In this document: positions 1 through 8,868 of the stretch, piece by piece
Layout of the letters: each line of letters begins with the position of its first letter
Position numbering within the stretch: position 1 is the first letter of the stretch
Assembly: GCF_029269745.1 (NCBI RefSeq)
Contig: NZ_JARJHT010000001.1
Coordinates: 2,232,001 to 2,296,000, forward strand
Source: Polluticoccus soli
Lineage (GTDB): Bacteria; Bacteroidota; Bacteroidia; Chitinophagales; Chitinophagaceae
Direction of reading: 5' to 3'
DNA: 64,000 nt
Notes under the pieces: generated by a model
What the model saw: the letters and a program-made list of their open reading frames with translations, nothing else
Database searches by the model: none
Told to the model about the DNA's origin: nothing
Translations under genes and position numbers: made by a program

Positions 1-118
1 ATTGCTCCGCAGTGAATTGCATTCCGGGAGTGTAGTCCGAACGTTCCTGGGCAATCGCATTGCTAGTGAAGGATAGAGCCAGTAAACAGCCTAAGATGCG
101 TAAAGTCGAAAATCGCAT
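1..118 (-). CDS. Exported protein, N-terminal fragment (cut by window edge)
   Basis: Only the first 39 or so codons are present; the gene runs off the left edge of the window on the minus strand. The start ATG is the complement of 116-118. The residues form a typical Sec signal peptide: short basic start (MRFSTLR), a hydrophobic stretch and an AIA-QE cleavage site. The mature part begins QERSDYTPG and is too short to assign. It follows the outer-membrane-type gene at 176-817 by 57 nt on the same strand, so the two may be co-transcribed. The signal peptide is seen directly; the function is unknown. Confidence 0.6.
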   Translation of the reverse strand, partial: MRFSTLRILGCLLALSFTSNAIAQERSDYTPGMQFTAEQ

Positions 119-175
119 GGTTGTGGTATGATACCACAAAATACAATTATTCTTTTACCAGCCTTTGGGTGAAGC

Positions 176-817
176 TTATTCGGCTTGTACCTCAGTCTGT
201 TCTTCTGATTGCTTCTTCTTTTTATTGCCAAGCGTAAAGCAGAAATTGATTGTGGCAGGCAGTGTGGCAAAAACTGCGTTGTGATCCATACGTGCCGGCG
301 GGTTGAACATCCTGATGTAATAGACCCGCGGCGATACTTCAACGCCTATCGCGATGTTTTTCTCGAGGTAGTAAAAATACCTTGTTGCTCCGCCCACCAT
401 CAGTCCAATGCTGCCGTTCGATGAAAAGCCGAACACGGGCCCGGCAGATCCGTAATAGCTAAGGCTGGAGCCGCCTTTTCTTATTTCCCTGCCCAAGTTA
501 GCGGTCAGGGCAATGGCTGGATGGCCGTAGTTGTGGCGAATGCGGTAGACGTACGTCCGTTTAAACTCTGTTACTTTGGCCGTATCCATGGTTGATACTT
601 CAGTTAGGTCGATGCTTACGCCTTTTAAAACGCTAGTCTTCGATGTCGTCATAAACCTGAATCGCGATGAATATCCACGGGATACGGGATCATCGACCTG
701 TTGGGTAAATCCATACGTCACCGCGGGCCCCACGCCGAAGCTAAATGACCGCTCCTGTGCTGCGGCAATCTTGATCGTACATAGAAAAGCGGTAAGCAGC
801 GGCAAGTGTCGGATCAT
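176..817 (-). CDS. Outer-membrane beta-barrel-like protein
   Basis: A 213-residue exported protein. The frame is open further upstream, but the start at 817 (MIRHLPLL) is preferred because it gives a clean signal peptide ending AAAQERS and because the longer version would run through the mdh terminator hairpin. The mature part alternates hydrophobic and polar residues with many Gly and aromatic residues (FGVGPAVTYGF, YYGSAGPVFGF, VEVSPRVYYIRM), as in small Bacteroidota porin-like or OmpW/PorT-like barrels. It ends in a charged tail rich in Lys, Glu and Gln. No catalytic motif is visible. The barrel is inferred from residue pattern; the precise role is unknown. Confidence 0.6.
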   Translation of the reverse strand: MIRHLPLLTAFLCTIKIAAAQERSFSFGVGPAVTYGFTQQVDDPVSRGYSSRFRFMTTSKTSVLKGVSIDLTEVSTMDTAKVTEFKRTYVYRIRHNYGHPAIALTANLGREIRKGGSSLSYYGSAGPVFGFSSNGSIGLMVGGATRYFYYLEKNIAIGVEVSPRVYYIRMFNPPARMDHNAVFATLPATINFCFTLGNKKKKQSEEQTEVQAE

Positions 818-845
818 CGGTAGTTGCGTTAGTATAAATATAAAC

Positions 846-880
846 AGAAAAAAGCCCCGCGTTATTGCGGGGCTTTTCAG
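846..880 (-). terminator. Intrinsic terminator of mdh
   Basis: A perfect 9-bp GC-rich stem (AAGCCCCGC with its complement, 852-860 and 867-875) has a 6-nt loop. It is followed on the minus strand by a run of T. It lies just downstream of the mdh stop codon. Confidence 0.85.
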
Positions 881-898
881 AAATATTAGGAATGCCAA

Positions 899-1834
899 TT
901 ACGCTACCAGTGTATCCAGTACCTGGTTCATGTTGCGTACTGCTTCAGCCGATTTGTTGAACAGTTCTTGCTCTTCAGCATTCAGTTTGTAATCGATAAT
1001 TTTTTCCCAACCGTTGCGACCTACTACTACAGGTACGCCCAGGCAGATATCGTTTTGACCGTACTCACCTTCCAGCGATACGCAGCAAGGGAATACTTTC
1101 TTTTCGTTGCGGATGATGCTTTCAACCAGTGCAGCTCCTGCAGCACCTGGTGCATACCATGCAGATGTACCCAGCAGTTTGGTCAGGGTAGCACCGCCCA
1201 CCATTGTGTCGGCAGAAATTTGTTTCAGTTGTTCTGCGCTCAGGAAGTTGCTAACCGGAGTACCGTTCAGCGTAGCCAGGCGAGTAAGAGGTATCATGGT
1301 AGTATCACCGTGACCACCGATCACAACACCGTGCAGGTCGTTTGGAGAGCAATCCAGTGCAGCTTGCAGGTAGCATTTGAAACGTGCGCTGTCCAGGATA
1401 CCGCCCATACCAATGATACGGTTCTTAGGAAGGCCTGTAGCTTTCAGCGTCAGGTAAGTCATAGTATCCATTGGGTTGCTGATCACCACGATGATAGCAT
1501 TAGGTGAATACTCGAGCAGGCTTTTCGCAACACCTTCAACGATCTTAGCGTTAGTGCCGATCAGTTCTTCGCGGGTCATACCTGGTTTGCGGGGAATACC
1601 AGAAGTGATAACGCAAACGTCAGAGTTAGCAGTTTTGCTATAGTCGTTCGTGCTGCCTATAACACGTGTGTCAAAGCCCAGCAACGATGCTGTTTGCATA
1701 ATGTCGAGAGCTTTACCTTCAGCAAAACCTTCTTTAATGTCAACGAGCACCAGCTCTTCTACCAATTCTTTGCGGGCAATGTTGTCAGCGCAAGTTGCGC
1801 CTACTGCGCCTGCACCCACTACGGTTACTTTCAT
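899..1834 (-). CDS. mdh: Malate dehydrogenase
   Basis: NAD-dependent oxidation of malate to oxaloacetate in the TCA cycle, cytosolic. The 311-residue protein has the LDH/MDH fold: N-terminal nucleotide-binding glycine motif (VVGAGAVGATCA, residues 5-16), the substrate-loop arginines around SGIPRKPGMTREEL, and the catalytic histidine in GGHGDTTMIPL. The length fits the tetrameric LDH-like MDHs found in Bacteroidota. The start at 1834 (MKVTVVGAG) is used; the frame extends 13 codons upstream, but that would add residues before the Rossmann strand. A TATATTTG promoter element lies upstream and a strong terminator follows, so it is probably transcribed alone. Confidence 0.96.
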   Translation of the reverse strand: MKVTVVGAGAVGATCADNIARKELVEELVLVDIKEGFAEGKALDIMQTASLLGFDTRVIGSTNDYSKTANSDVCVITSGIPRKPGMTREELIGTNAKIVEGVAKSLLEYSPNAIIVVISNPMDTMTYLTLKATGLPKNRIIGMGGILDSARFKCYLQAALDCSPNDLHGVVIGGHGDTTMIPLTRLATLNGTPVSNFLSAEQLKQISADTMVGGATLTKLLGTSAWYAPGAAGAALVESIIRNEKKVFPCCVSLEGEYGQNDICLGVPVVVGRNGWEKIIDYKLNAEEQELFNKSAEAVRNMNQVLDTLVA

Positions 1835-1870
1835 TTTATTGTATAGTTTTTGTCTGTTAGAGAATGGCTG

Positions 1871-1878
1871 CAAATATA
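1871..1878 (-). promoter_or_regulatory. Bacteroidota -7 element of mdh
   Basis: TATATTTG on the minus strand, a match to the Bacteroidota TAnnTTTG consensus, about 36 nt before the mdh start. No clear -33 TTTG is seen at the usual distance. Confidence 0.55.
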
Positions 1879-1947
1879 GGGCAATACAGCTATTTATCCC
1901 ATTGGGACGCCATTTTGGAATGCCTGAATTTTGGGATTTAATGCGGC

Positions 1948-2499
1948 TTACTCCTGCGATGCCGTATAGATGAGGTCGACGGCGTAGGTGCCTTCGGGGA
2001 TGCTTTGGCCCGGTTTGGTCTTGTATTTCACCGAATAGTTCTGGTTGCCACCCGTACCGCCGCCAATGATCACGTTCTGGCTTTCGGTAGAAAGTGGGAA
2101 ATACTGGTTGTTGCCGCCGGTGCCCGGTGCTATGGTGCCACCTCTGCCATTGTCGCTTACCGACATGCTCAGGGTGCTGTCTATCGGCATTTCCGGGGCG
2201 GGGTATTGTGCCCCGCTATAATTGAACATGCCCGACTTGGCATGCACGTTCACATTAAAAGATTTGTTGGTGCGTACCCTGATCTCTTGTTTCGGCGATT
2301 CTATACCATGTATATAGTCGCCCGGGTTTTTGAATTGCATGGATATCGGTCCGTCGAAACCAGAATTGTTGCCGCCAAATGATACTTCAATCACATTCGA
2401 CAGGCTCATCATCAGCATCTGAGAAGAGCCTACGTTCTGCGCATAAGAGGCCATGCAACAGCCAAAAGTTGATATGAAAAGGATGGCGAACTTTTTCAT
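1948..2499 (-). CDS. Secreted protein, DUF4402/adhesin-like fold
   Basis: A 183-residue exported protein with a signal peptide (MKKFAILFIS to ASYAQ). The start at 2499 is chosen because the 20 upstream codons would push the signal peptide inside. The mature part is beta-rich and Gly/Asn-rich: repeated short strands, a GGTGGNQ segment, and a C-terminal PEGTYAVDLIYTASQ strand. This resembles the DUF4402 or WxL-like small secreted proteins of Bacteroidota, which often have pilin- or adhesin-like folds. A smaller protein with similar layout is at 36785-37282. Function is not known and the family call is tentative. Confidence 0.6.
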   Translation of the reverse strand: MKKFAILFISTFGCCMASYAQNVGSSQMLMMSLSNVIEVSFGGNNSGFDGPISMQFKNPGDYIHGIESPKQEIRVRTNKSFNVNVHAKSGMFNYSGAQYPAPEMPIDSTLSMSVSDNGRGGTIAPGTGGNNQYFPLSTESQNVIIGGGTGGNQNYSVKYKTKPGQSIPEGTYAVDLIYTASQE

Positions 2500-2618
2500 G
2501 TGGGCAGAGGTACTGTTATCTGCACTGCAAATATGCAAACATTTTGCCGTAGCCTCCAACCACCCATGAGGTTTTAACGGCTGGTTTGTAACCAGTTAAC
2601 GAGCAATTAATAAAACCG

Positions 2619-3143
2619 TTAGGGTTTTATGCTCCCGTCAATGCTGTCGTCCATGGTTTTGCCCACCGCAGCCGATACCATCATTTTAAAATATGCCACC
2701 ATGCCGCCATGTTTGGTATCCCAATAATATCCTTGTTCGGGCCTGACCCTGATGACGCTGATATTGGGATCATCTTTACCTTCTGTAAACCAGGCTTTAG
2801 CGTGCGGCTTCCACAGTTCTTCAATTTTCTGACGGTCGTAGAGCACGTCTGCATGGCCAAAAACGGTCATGTATTCTGAGTTGTTCCTGTCGGCATACGG
2901 CAGCTGAACTTTGTCATCCTGTTTGATCTCGCGGTCCTTGTCGCTGTCTTTCCCACTGAAGAACCAAAAATTCCCCTCGTCATCCACACCCTGCGTACTC
3001 ATGGGCCGCACTTCGAACGGTGTTTGAGCCAATTGTGTGCAAAACATGCATATGTCTACATCTTTGGCCATTTTCTTCATTTTTTCAATGGCTTCTTTCT
3101 GCTCCAGGTTTTTGGTATTGCCCATCAGGTTTGTTTTGGCCAA
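2619..3143 (-). CDS. Pyridoxamine 5'-phosphate oxidase-fold general stress protein
   Basis: A 174-residue cytosolic protein with the FMN-binding split-barrel fold. The region around residues 28-75 (CMFCTQLAQTPFEVRPM, then FWFFSGKDSDKDREI) matches the general stress protein 26 / YdaG-like branch, which binds flavin but usually lacks PNP oxidase activity. The conserved later segment GYYWDTKHGGMVAY is also present. The true pdxH in this window is at 50968-51612. It is divergent from the cystathionine beta-synthase gene, with only 67 nt between the two starts. The substrate is unknown. Confidence 0.85.
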   Translation of the reverse strand: MAKTNLMGNTKNLEQKEAIEKMKKMAKDVDICMFCTQLAQTPFEVRPMSTQGVDDEGNFWFFSGKDSDKDREIKQDDKVQLPYADRNNSEYMTVFGHADVLYDRQKIEELWKPHAKAWFTEGKDDPNISVIRVRPEQGYYWDTKHGGMVAYFKMMVSAAVGKTMDDSIDGSIKP

Positions 3144-3198
3144 CTAACTACAAAACCCTGCCATATATGTGCTTTTCAGGCTGTTCAAAACTATTTTT

Positions 3199-3206
3199 TA
3201 CCTTCG
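3199..3206 (+). promoter_or_regulatory. -7 element almost abutting the CBS start codon
   Basis: TACCTTCG, a one-base variant of TAnnTTTG, ends 4 nt before the ATG at 3211. A start site at the usual distance would fall at or next to the ATG, so the transcript may be leaderless. Confidence 0.45.
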
Positions 3207-3210
3207 CGCC

Positions 3211-4584
3211 ATGAATCCCAACAAGCGCGTTTACGATAACATACTGCAAACCATTGGTAATACCCCGCTGATCAAGCTGCATAAGGTGACATCTGACCTG
3301 CCTTGCACGGTGTACGCCAAAGTGGAGAGCTTCAATCCGGGCAACTCTATCAAAGACCGTATGGCTCTGAAGATGCTGGAAGTGGCTGAAAAAGAAGGTA
3401 AGATCAAACCGGGCGGTACTATAATAGAAGGTACTTCTGGTAATACCGGTATGGGACTGGCGCTGGCCGCCATCGTGAAAGGCTACAAGTGCATATTCGC
3501 TACTACCGATAAACAATCGAAAGAAAAAGCGGATATCCTGAAAGCCCTGGGTGCTGAGGTGATCGTTTGCCCAACAAACGTAGAGCCTGAAGATCCGCGT
3601 TCTTATTATTCTGTATCAAAACGCCTATCTACAGAGATACCTAACAGCTGGTATGTGAACCAGTACGACAACCTGGCTAACCGCCAGGCGCACTACGAAC
3701 AAACTGGTCCGGAGATTTGGGAACAAACCGAAGGTAAAATCACGCACCTGGTAGTAGCCGCAGGTACCGGTGGTACTATCGTAGGTACGGGTATGTACCT
3801 GAAAGAAAAGAATCCGAATGTCAAAGTTTGGGCGATAGACACCTACGGTTCGCTGTTGAAAAAATGGTTTGAAACTGGCGAGCTGGACATGGGCGAGGTA
3901 TATCCGTATATATCTGAAGGTTTTGGTGAAGACTTCCTTCCGCAGAACTATATCAAAGAAGCCATCGACAAATTTGAAAAAGTGACCGATAAAGACGGTG
4001 CGGTAATGGCTCGTAAGATCGCTAAAGAAGAAGGCATCTTCGCTGGTTATTCTGCCGGTTCGGTAATAGCTGGTTTGAAACAACTGAAAGCTGAATTGAA
4101 ACCTACAGACGTTGTTGTAGTGATCTTCCACGACCACGGTAGCCGTTATGTAGGTAAAGTATATAACGACGAGTGGATGCTGGATCGTGGTTTCCTGGAT
4201 GTTGATACAGTAAAAGACCTGATAGGTGGCCTGGGCCGCCGCAGGCTGGTAACGATAGATGAAGATGCAAAGGTGAGCGATGCACTGGAGCTGATGAAGA
4301 AATATGATATCGAGCAGATACCGGTAACGAAAGGCGGCGACGTAACAGGCGCTATCACACAAGCAGGCTTGTTCAAAAAACTGATCGAGAATGCCGACGT
4401 GAAGGACTTCCTGATAGCCGATGTGAAAGAGCCGGCGCTACCTGAAGTGAGCATGGACACACCGCTGGAAAGGCTGACGCACTACATCACTAAAGAGAAT
4501 GGCGCCATCCTGACCAAAGACGAAAGCGGTCAGCATCATATCCTTACCAAGTACGATATTCTGAACGCGTTTAGCAAAGGGTAA
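3211..4584 (+). CDS. Pyridoxal-phosphate cystathionine beta-synthase with CBS domain pair
   Basis: Beta-replacement enzyme joining serine and homocysteine to cystathionine, or a cysteine-synthase-like reaction; sequence alone does not settle the substrate. The 457-residue protein has the fold-type II PLP domain (residues about 1-330) with the PLP lysine in NPGNSIKDRM (Lys48), the substrate loop EGTSGNTGMG and the phosphate loop GTGGTIVGTG. A C-terminal pair of CBS (Bateman) domains occupies about 335-457. The frame is open 14 codons upstream, but the start at 3211 gives the normal N-terminus (VYDNILQTIGNTPL). The next gene starts 3 nt after its stop, so an operon with 4588-5717 is likely. Confidence 0.93.
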   Translation: MNPNKRVYDNILQTIGNTPLIKLHKVTSDLPCTVYAKVESFNPGNSIKDRMALKMLEVAEKEGKIKPGGTIIEGTSGNTGMGLALAAIVKGYKCIFATTDKQSKEKADILKALGAEVIVCPTNVEPEDPRSYYSVSKRLSTEIPNSWYVNQYDNLANRQAHYEQTGPEIWEQTEGKITHLVVAAGTGGTIVGTGMYLKEKNPNVKVWAIDTYGSLLKKWFETGELDMGEVYPYISEGFGEDFLPQNYIKEAIDKFEKVTDKDGAVMARKIAKEEGIFAGYSAGSVIAGLKQLKAELKPTDVVVVIFHDHGSRYVGKVYNDEWMLDRGFLDVDTVKDLIGGLGRRRLVTIDEDAKVSDALELMKKYDIEQIPVTKGGDVTGAITQAGLFKKLIENADVKDFLIADVKEPALPEVSMDTPLERLTHYITKENGAILTKDESGQHHILTKYDILNAFSKG

Positions 4585-4587
4585 TCA

Positions 4588-4938
4588 ATGAGCTTCATTC
4601 AACGTTTTATAAAAAAGCCACCGGTACTATTCCCACTGGTGGCTTTATTTCATATCGGGCTGCTGCTGTACAGCATTTATGATTACAGCAGCGAGCCATT
4701 AAGCTCGCCCATCTGGCTGCAACCGATATGGCTGCTAGCTTATGCTGTCAGCTGGCTGTTCATCTGCGATATGAGGAAGTGGGCAGCTTATGCCTACCTG
4801 GGTCTTACTGCGCTTAATCTCATTCTACACTTTGCATTAAAATCGCCTACCGACCTGGCTTACTTTACAGATGCCTTGTTCCCTGTAGATATCCTCTTCT
4901 CATTTTTTGTACTGTTCTATTTCAGGTATTTCGAATGA
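4588..4938 (+). CDS. Small integral membrane protein
   Basis: A 116-residue protein with about four hydrophobic segments (near residues 12-31, 44-60, 66-84 and 94-112), ending in a short FRYFE tail. No family was recognised. It starts 3 nt after the cystathionine beta-synthase stop and overlaps the next gene by 4 nt (ATGA), so it is translationally coupled to the BtuF-like gene. The frame and spacing support it as real. Confidence 0.75.
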   Translation: MSFIQRFIKKPPVLFPLVALFHIGLLLYSIYDYSSEPLSSPIWLQPIWLLAYAVSWLFICDMRKWAAYAYLGLTALNLILHFALKSPTDLAYFTDALFPVDILFSFFVLFYFRYFE

Positions 4939-5717
4939 GGCGCACAATAATAGATATGATGGGCAGGGAGGTGGAGTATTCATATCCACCCAAACGCATT
5001 GTGTCTGTGGTTCCCTCGCAAACAGAATTGCTGTATGATCTCGGTCTTGACGAAGAAGTAGTAGGCATCACCAAATTCTGTGTGCATCCTGAGGCGTGGT
5101 TTCGCAGCAAAACAAGAATAGGCGGAACCAAGCAGTTGTACATCGATAAGATCCGCGACTTAAAGCCTGATCTCATCATCGCTAATAAAGAAGAAAATAC
5201 GCAGGATCAGATAGAAGAACTTGCCAAAGAGTTTCCAGTCTGGCTGAGCGACATACAGAATATACCGCAGGCACTGCAAATGATACAGGTAGTTGGTCAG
5301 CTGGCTGGGAAAGAGCATAAGGCTGCCGGGATCGTTGATCATGTAGTTGGCGGCTTTAATGCGCTGAAACGTGCCACCGCTCCTAAACGCGTAGCGTATT
5401 TCATCTGGTACAAACCCTGGATGAGTGTAGGTAAAGACACATTCATCAGCAACATGATACACACCATTGGTTGGCAGAATGTGTTTGCCGATAGATCTCG
5501 CTATCCCGAGATCACGCTTGAGGAGCTGAAAGAATACAACCCTGAACTCGTATTGCTTTCTTCAGAGCCTTTTCCTTTCAAAGAAAAACACATTGACGAG
5601 ATCAAAGCTATTCTCCCCAATGCTGATGTGAAACTCGTAGACGGCGAAATGTTCAGCTGGTATGGGAGTAGGATGTTGAAGGCAGTAGGGTATATGCAGG
5701 CAATATCCAACAGCTAA
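4935..5717 (+). CDS. BtuF-like helical-backbone metal/cobalamin-binding protein
   Basis: A 260-residue protein of the BtuF/TroA-type periplasmic-binding family. It has an N-terminal lobe (PPKRIVSVVPSQTELLYDLGL), the segment EEVVGITKFCVHP, and a C-terminal lobe with a conserved YNPELVLLSSEPFPFKEKH strand. These bind vitamin B12, haem or other iron/cobalt complexes. No signal peptide is visible at the chosen start, as in several Bacteroidota members that act in the cytoplasm or are annotated without one. It is coupled to the upstream membrane protein by a 4-nt overlap, and no permease or ATPase gene is adjacent. Confidence 0.85.
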   Translation: MRRTIIDMMGREVEYSYPPKRIVSVVPSQTELLYDLGLDEEVVGITKFCVHPEAWFRSKTRIGGTKQLYIDKIRDLKPDLIIANKEENTQDQIEELAKEFPVWLSDIQNIPQALQMIQVVGQLAGKEHKAAGIVDHVVGGFNALKRATAPKRVAYFIWYKPWMSVGKDTFISNMIHTIGWQNVFADRSRYPEITLEELKEYNPELVLLSSEPFPFKEKHIDEIKAILPNADVKLVDGEMFSWYGSRMLKAVGYMQAISNS

Positions 5718-5742
5718 CCATGTTCTAACCAGTGATGGTGCG

Positions 5743-7251
5743 TTAATTCGCTACTGCATTCAGATCAGCAATTGTGATGCTGTTTCGGTTGATGCCAATT
5801 GCTTTGTTTCCGGCGATTATTGCATTGTCAAGATTGAGTATCGCTGAATTTTTTCCGTCTTTTAATATGACCAGCGCTTTGTCGCTTAGCATCAGTGTTT
5901 TGCCCTTGTGCTGCACAGTTTGCCATACAGGTAGCATAAAACGTTCGGCTGTAGTAGCTCCATTGTCAAAACTGTAAATGAAGTTTCCTTTGTCTTTAAC
6001 AAAGAATTTTCCTGGATAGGCTTCTGCGAGCAATTTATAAGTGCCACCTTTTTGTTCTACGTAGGTTGTACGCGGATCAATAAATGTGGCTATCGGTGAT
6101 AGTCCTGTTTTCTTTAGATTTTTAGTGAAAATACGCTCTCCGGTTGTCGTGTTTATTGCAACGATATATTGGTCATTGTAATTCGCAAAAAATGTTTGAC
6201 CAATAAGTTGCCAGGACGCGATCACACCCTTTGTTCCAAGGCTATCCATGTATATCGGCTTCCCCGTATGCTTGTCGTAACATGCGAAAAAGGGATGTCC
6301 GCATAGCATGAATGTATTTTGTCCTGTGGGTACGTAGCCCTGGTTTATGAGAAAAATATCATCTCCATTAGCAGAAAGGATCGAGGAGCTCGTTTTCGCG
6401 CCATTGAGAGGAGTTTCGAACTTCTTAATACCCGTGTTGATATCTACAGCTACCAGGTTTTCCAGCGAAGCAAAATAAGCTAGGTTCCCGTCTACAAGGA
6501 TGTTTGAGTTGGCATTGCTGATCGCGGTTCCATTACCGAGCTGACCGGTTGCATGAGCCGCGGCAACTCCACCGATCGCACCCAATGCCAGTGTGGAAAC
6601 GAATACGAGGCTGGAATTGGCAACTTCAAATCTTTGACCCTTGTGATAGTCCCAGCCGGTTTTTGAGGGATAGCCCCAGCTTTTGCCTGTCTTTGTATTT
6701 ACTCCGAACAGCCCGTCGGCTGCAATGACATAGGTATTGTTATCTATGTGCTTTGCCTCGTTTACGCCATAACGGTGTTGTGTCCCGGCATTAGCTATCC
6801 TTTGTCCATTTTCCGGGTTGAACACATTCCCCGTTTGATCGATAACAGTGTTGAAATGTGGATCGATGCCTGCCAGCTGCCCTTTTTTCGAAAAAGTGGT
6901 CATACCATTTGCCTTGCTCAGGTAATCAGTGCGTCGCCCGTCATATCGGGTAATTCCTTGTTGAGCCATTTTAACACCGTAGGTACGGGTATCGGGCTTG
7001 ATGGACCAGGTCAGCTTTTGGTTCTTAAGGTCAACAAATGTCAGTTCCTCTTTGTCGCCGGTTCGTGGTGGAGTTGAAACAATAACCAGTTGCTGCTTAA
7101 GCGTGTCGATGTCAAAATAAGTGATGGGATTGGGGAGAGTAAGCTGCTGCCCATAGATAGGCTGGCCATCTGTTCCTATTATAATCTCTTTGAATTGCGC
7201 GAAAGTCGGGTGAGCAAGCAGGCTTAGCACTGCTATAGTCAGTTTCTTCAT
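5743..7251 (-). CDS. Exported PQQ-type beta-propeller protein
   Basis: A 502-residue exported protein starting MKKLTIAVLSLLAHPTFAQ. The start at 7251 skips four upstream residues that would weaken the signal peptide. The mature region contains repeated blade-like segments (YVIAADGLFGVNTKTGKSWGY, FASLENLVAVDINTGIKKFET, FACYDKHTGKPIYMD, YIVAINTTTGERIFTK) typical of PQQ-like/WD-like propellers. A hydrophobic Ala/Gly stretch lies near the middle. It converges on the BtuF-like gene with a 25-bp gap. Such proteins often serve as scaffolds; no PQQ-binding residues are claimed. Confidence 0.8.
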   Translation of the reverse strand: MKKLTIAVLSLLAHPTFAQFKEIIIGTDGQPIYGQQLTLPNPITYFDIDTLKQQLVIVSTPPRTGDKEELTFVDLKNQKLTWSIKPDTRTYGVKMAQQGITRYDGRRTDYLSKANGMTTFSKKGQLAGIDPHFNTVIDQTGNVFNPENGQRIANAGTQHRYGVNEAKHIDNNTYVIAADGLFGVNTKTGKSWGYPSKTGWDYHKGQRFEVANSSLVFVSTLALGAIGGVAAAHATGQLGNGTAISNANSNILVDGNLAYFASLENLVAVDINTGIKKFETPLNGAKTSSSILSANGDDIFLINQGYVPTGQNTFMLCGHPFFACYDKHTGKPIYMDSLGTKGVIASWQLIGQTFFANYNDQYIVAINTTTGERIFTKNLKKTGLSPIATFIDPRTTYVEQKGGTYKLLAEAYPGKFFVKDKGNFIYSFDNGATTAERFMLPVWQTVQHKGKTLMLSDKALVILKDGKNSAILNLDNAIIAGNKAIGINRNSITIADLNAVAN

Positions 7252-7298
7252 AGTGTACTGCAAAAATTATCTATTAATGGGGAAGGATTGATAGTGAT

Positions 7299-7330
7299 TT
7301 TGATTTAATTAATTTTTTGTTGTATATTTG
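7299..7330 (+). promoter_or_regulatory. Bacteroidota promoter of the GT-C gene pair
   Basis: TTTG at 7299-7302, then 20 nt, then TATATTTG at 7323-7330: a good match to the Bacteroidota housekeeping promoter. The implied 5' untranslated leader to 7507 is about 170 nt, and no structured element was recognised in it. Confidence 0.6.
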
Positions 7331-7506
7331 TTATCGGCACGTTGGCAATGCAAAATAGCTTGTGCGAGGCGGTTGCAAAATAATAAACCTACAAGTTCAG
7401 TAGCAAATTGTAACATTGTATTTCGTTGAAACAGGCGCTGTAGGCTAAGTAGTTTAAAAATGACAATTCGTTCAGACTGAAAAGCAGGCTGGGAGAGTTA
7501 CCCACT

Positions 7507-8865
7507 ATGAACAGGATACTTACTAAAAGAGATTTCCGTTTTTTGCTGCTGCTGCTGGTAGTGCACGGTTTTTTCTTTGTCATAGCCCTCAATTATAAGA
7601 GGATCTATACCGGAGATTCGTTCGAGTATGTGTACGCAGCGCTGAACATAAAAAACCATGGTTGGTTCTATGCCGGTAACCCGGCTCTGCCTGTCGAAGC
7701 GGAATACCTGACTATCCGCCCGCCCGTTTACCCGTTGTTCCTCGCTTTTGTCTATTTGTTTACGGTCAACAATTGGGTAGTGATCATTCTGCAGAACCTG
7801 CTTTCGATCTTTAATATCTTTTACCTGCGCGATACACTGCGTAAGCTTGGCTATACCCGGCACATGGACTACCTACTGGTAGCCTTTATCATTTTGTATC
7901 CCGCGCAGTTTGTGCATACCAACACAATTGTTCCTGACCTGTTTTTACAAACCTGCGTACTGGTATATTTCCGACACTTCACCTGGCTATGGAAAACAAA
8001 ACGGTGGCGCAATGCATTCTGGATGAGCGCGGCATTGATAGTAGGCCTGTTTACTAAGCCGGTATTATACCCGTTTGCGCTGGTGCATTGCGTATTGTTG
8101 TTGTATATAGCGGCCCGTTGGAACACTGGTTACTTCAGGGCTTTGTTAGCTGCAGCTATTCCGCTGTTGTTGGTGTTTAGTTATATGAGTTGGAATTACA
8201 CGCGCACAGGGAAAGTGCATTTTTCCAGCAACCAGTCATTCAATGCCATCTATTATTACTATTTCTATTTCAGCGATACACAAGGAGCCGCCTATGCGCA
8301 GGATTTCCTGGACAGCGAGCGGGAAAAAATAGCAGCAATGCCCGATTTTACAGAACGGTACGACTATGCTAATAAACGAGGGGTAGAACTTCTTAAGGAG
8401 AATTTTGCACCCTATATGCTGTACCACCTGAAACACAGCGCAAGGTTGCTGGTTGATCCGGGAAAAGGAGAGTGGGATATGTTTACAGGCAGGCTGACAT
8501 TGGGCAATCTTTATAAAGGCAGCAAAGTAGGGTTCTATGCCACTTTTAAAAAAGGAGGCTTCCAGGCGCTGTGGCAATACATTGAAGAGAACCCTTCATT
8601 CTTCCTGGCAATAGTGGTTTTGCTGTTTAACTGCCTGAGGCTGGTTGGGCTGTTCATTTTTTTGTTGGACCGCGACCAATACCTGGCCATCCGGTTGATG
8701 GTTGTATTGCTTATAGGTTATTTTGCGATCACTACCGGGCCTATTGCCAACTCACGTTATTTCATGCCGATATCTTTGCTCACCATCGGGTGCGCTACGC
8801 TTGGCTATCAAAGCGTATTGCGGAAGCACCACAATAAAGCTATTATTGCATCAACCGTTGCCTGA
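7507..8865 (+). CDS. Membrane glycosyltransferase, GT-C (ArnT/PMT-like)
   Basis: A 452-residue polytopic inner-membrane protein with about ten hydrophobic helices. The first periplasmic loop carries an acidic motif (IYTGDSFEYVYAA, Asp36/Glu39) in the position of the catalytic acidic residue of GT-C transferases, followed by IRPPVYPLFLAF, a common ArnT/PMT-type signature. Such enzymes transfer sugars from polyprenyl-phosphate donors to lipids, glycans or proteins outside the cell. It is directly followed, 3 nt later, by a second polytopic enzyme. Donor and acceptor are unknown. Confidence 0.8.
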   Translation: MNRILTKRDFRFLLLLLVVHGFFFVIALNYKRIYTGDSFEYVYAALNIKNHGWFYAGNPALPVEAEYLTIRPPVYPLFLAFVYLFTVNNWVVIILQNLLSIFNIFYLRDTLRKLGYTRHMDYLLVAFIILYPAQFVHTNTIVPDLFLQTCVLVYFRHFTWLWKTKRWRNAFWMSAALIVGLFTKPVLYPFALVHCVLLLYIAARWNTGYFRALLAAAIPLLLVFSYMSWNYTRTGKVHFSSNQSFNAIYYYYFYFSDTQGAAYAQDFLDSEREKIAAMPDFTERYDYANKRGVELLKENFAPYMLYHLKHSARLLVDPGKGEWDMFTGRLTLGNLYKGSKVGFYATFKKGGFQALWQYIEENPSFFLAIVVLLFNCLRLVGLFIFLLDRDQYLAIRLMVVLLIGYFAITTGPIANSRYFMPISLLTIGCATLGYQSVLRKHHNKAIIASTVA

Positions 8866-8868
8866 TCG

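Noticed and set aside
2619-3143. Second pdxH
   Set aside because: It has the split-barrel fold but matches the general-stress-protein branch; the complete PdxH pattern is at 50968-51612.
3625-4362. 245-codon open frame opposite the cystathionine beta-synthase gene
   Set aside because: Tyr/Phe/Cys-rich translation of the reverse strand, no family features.
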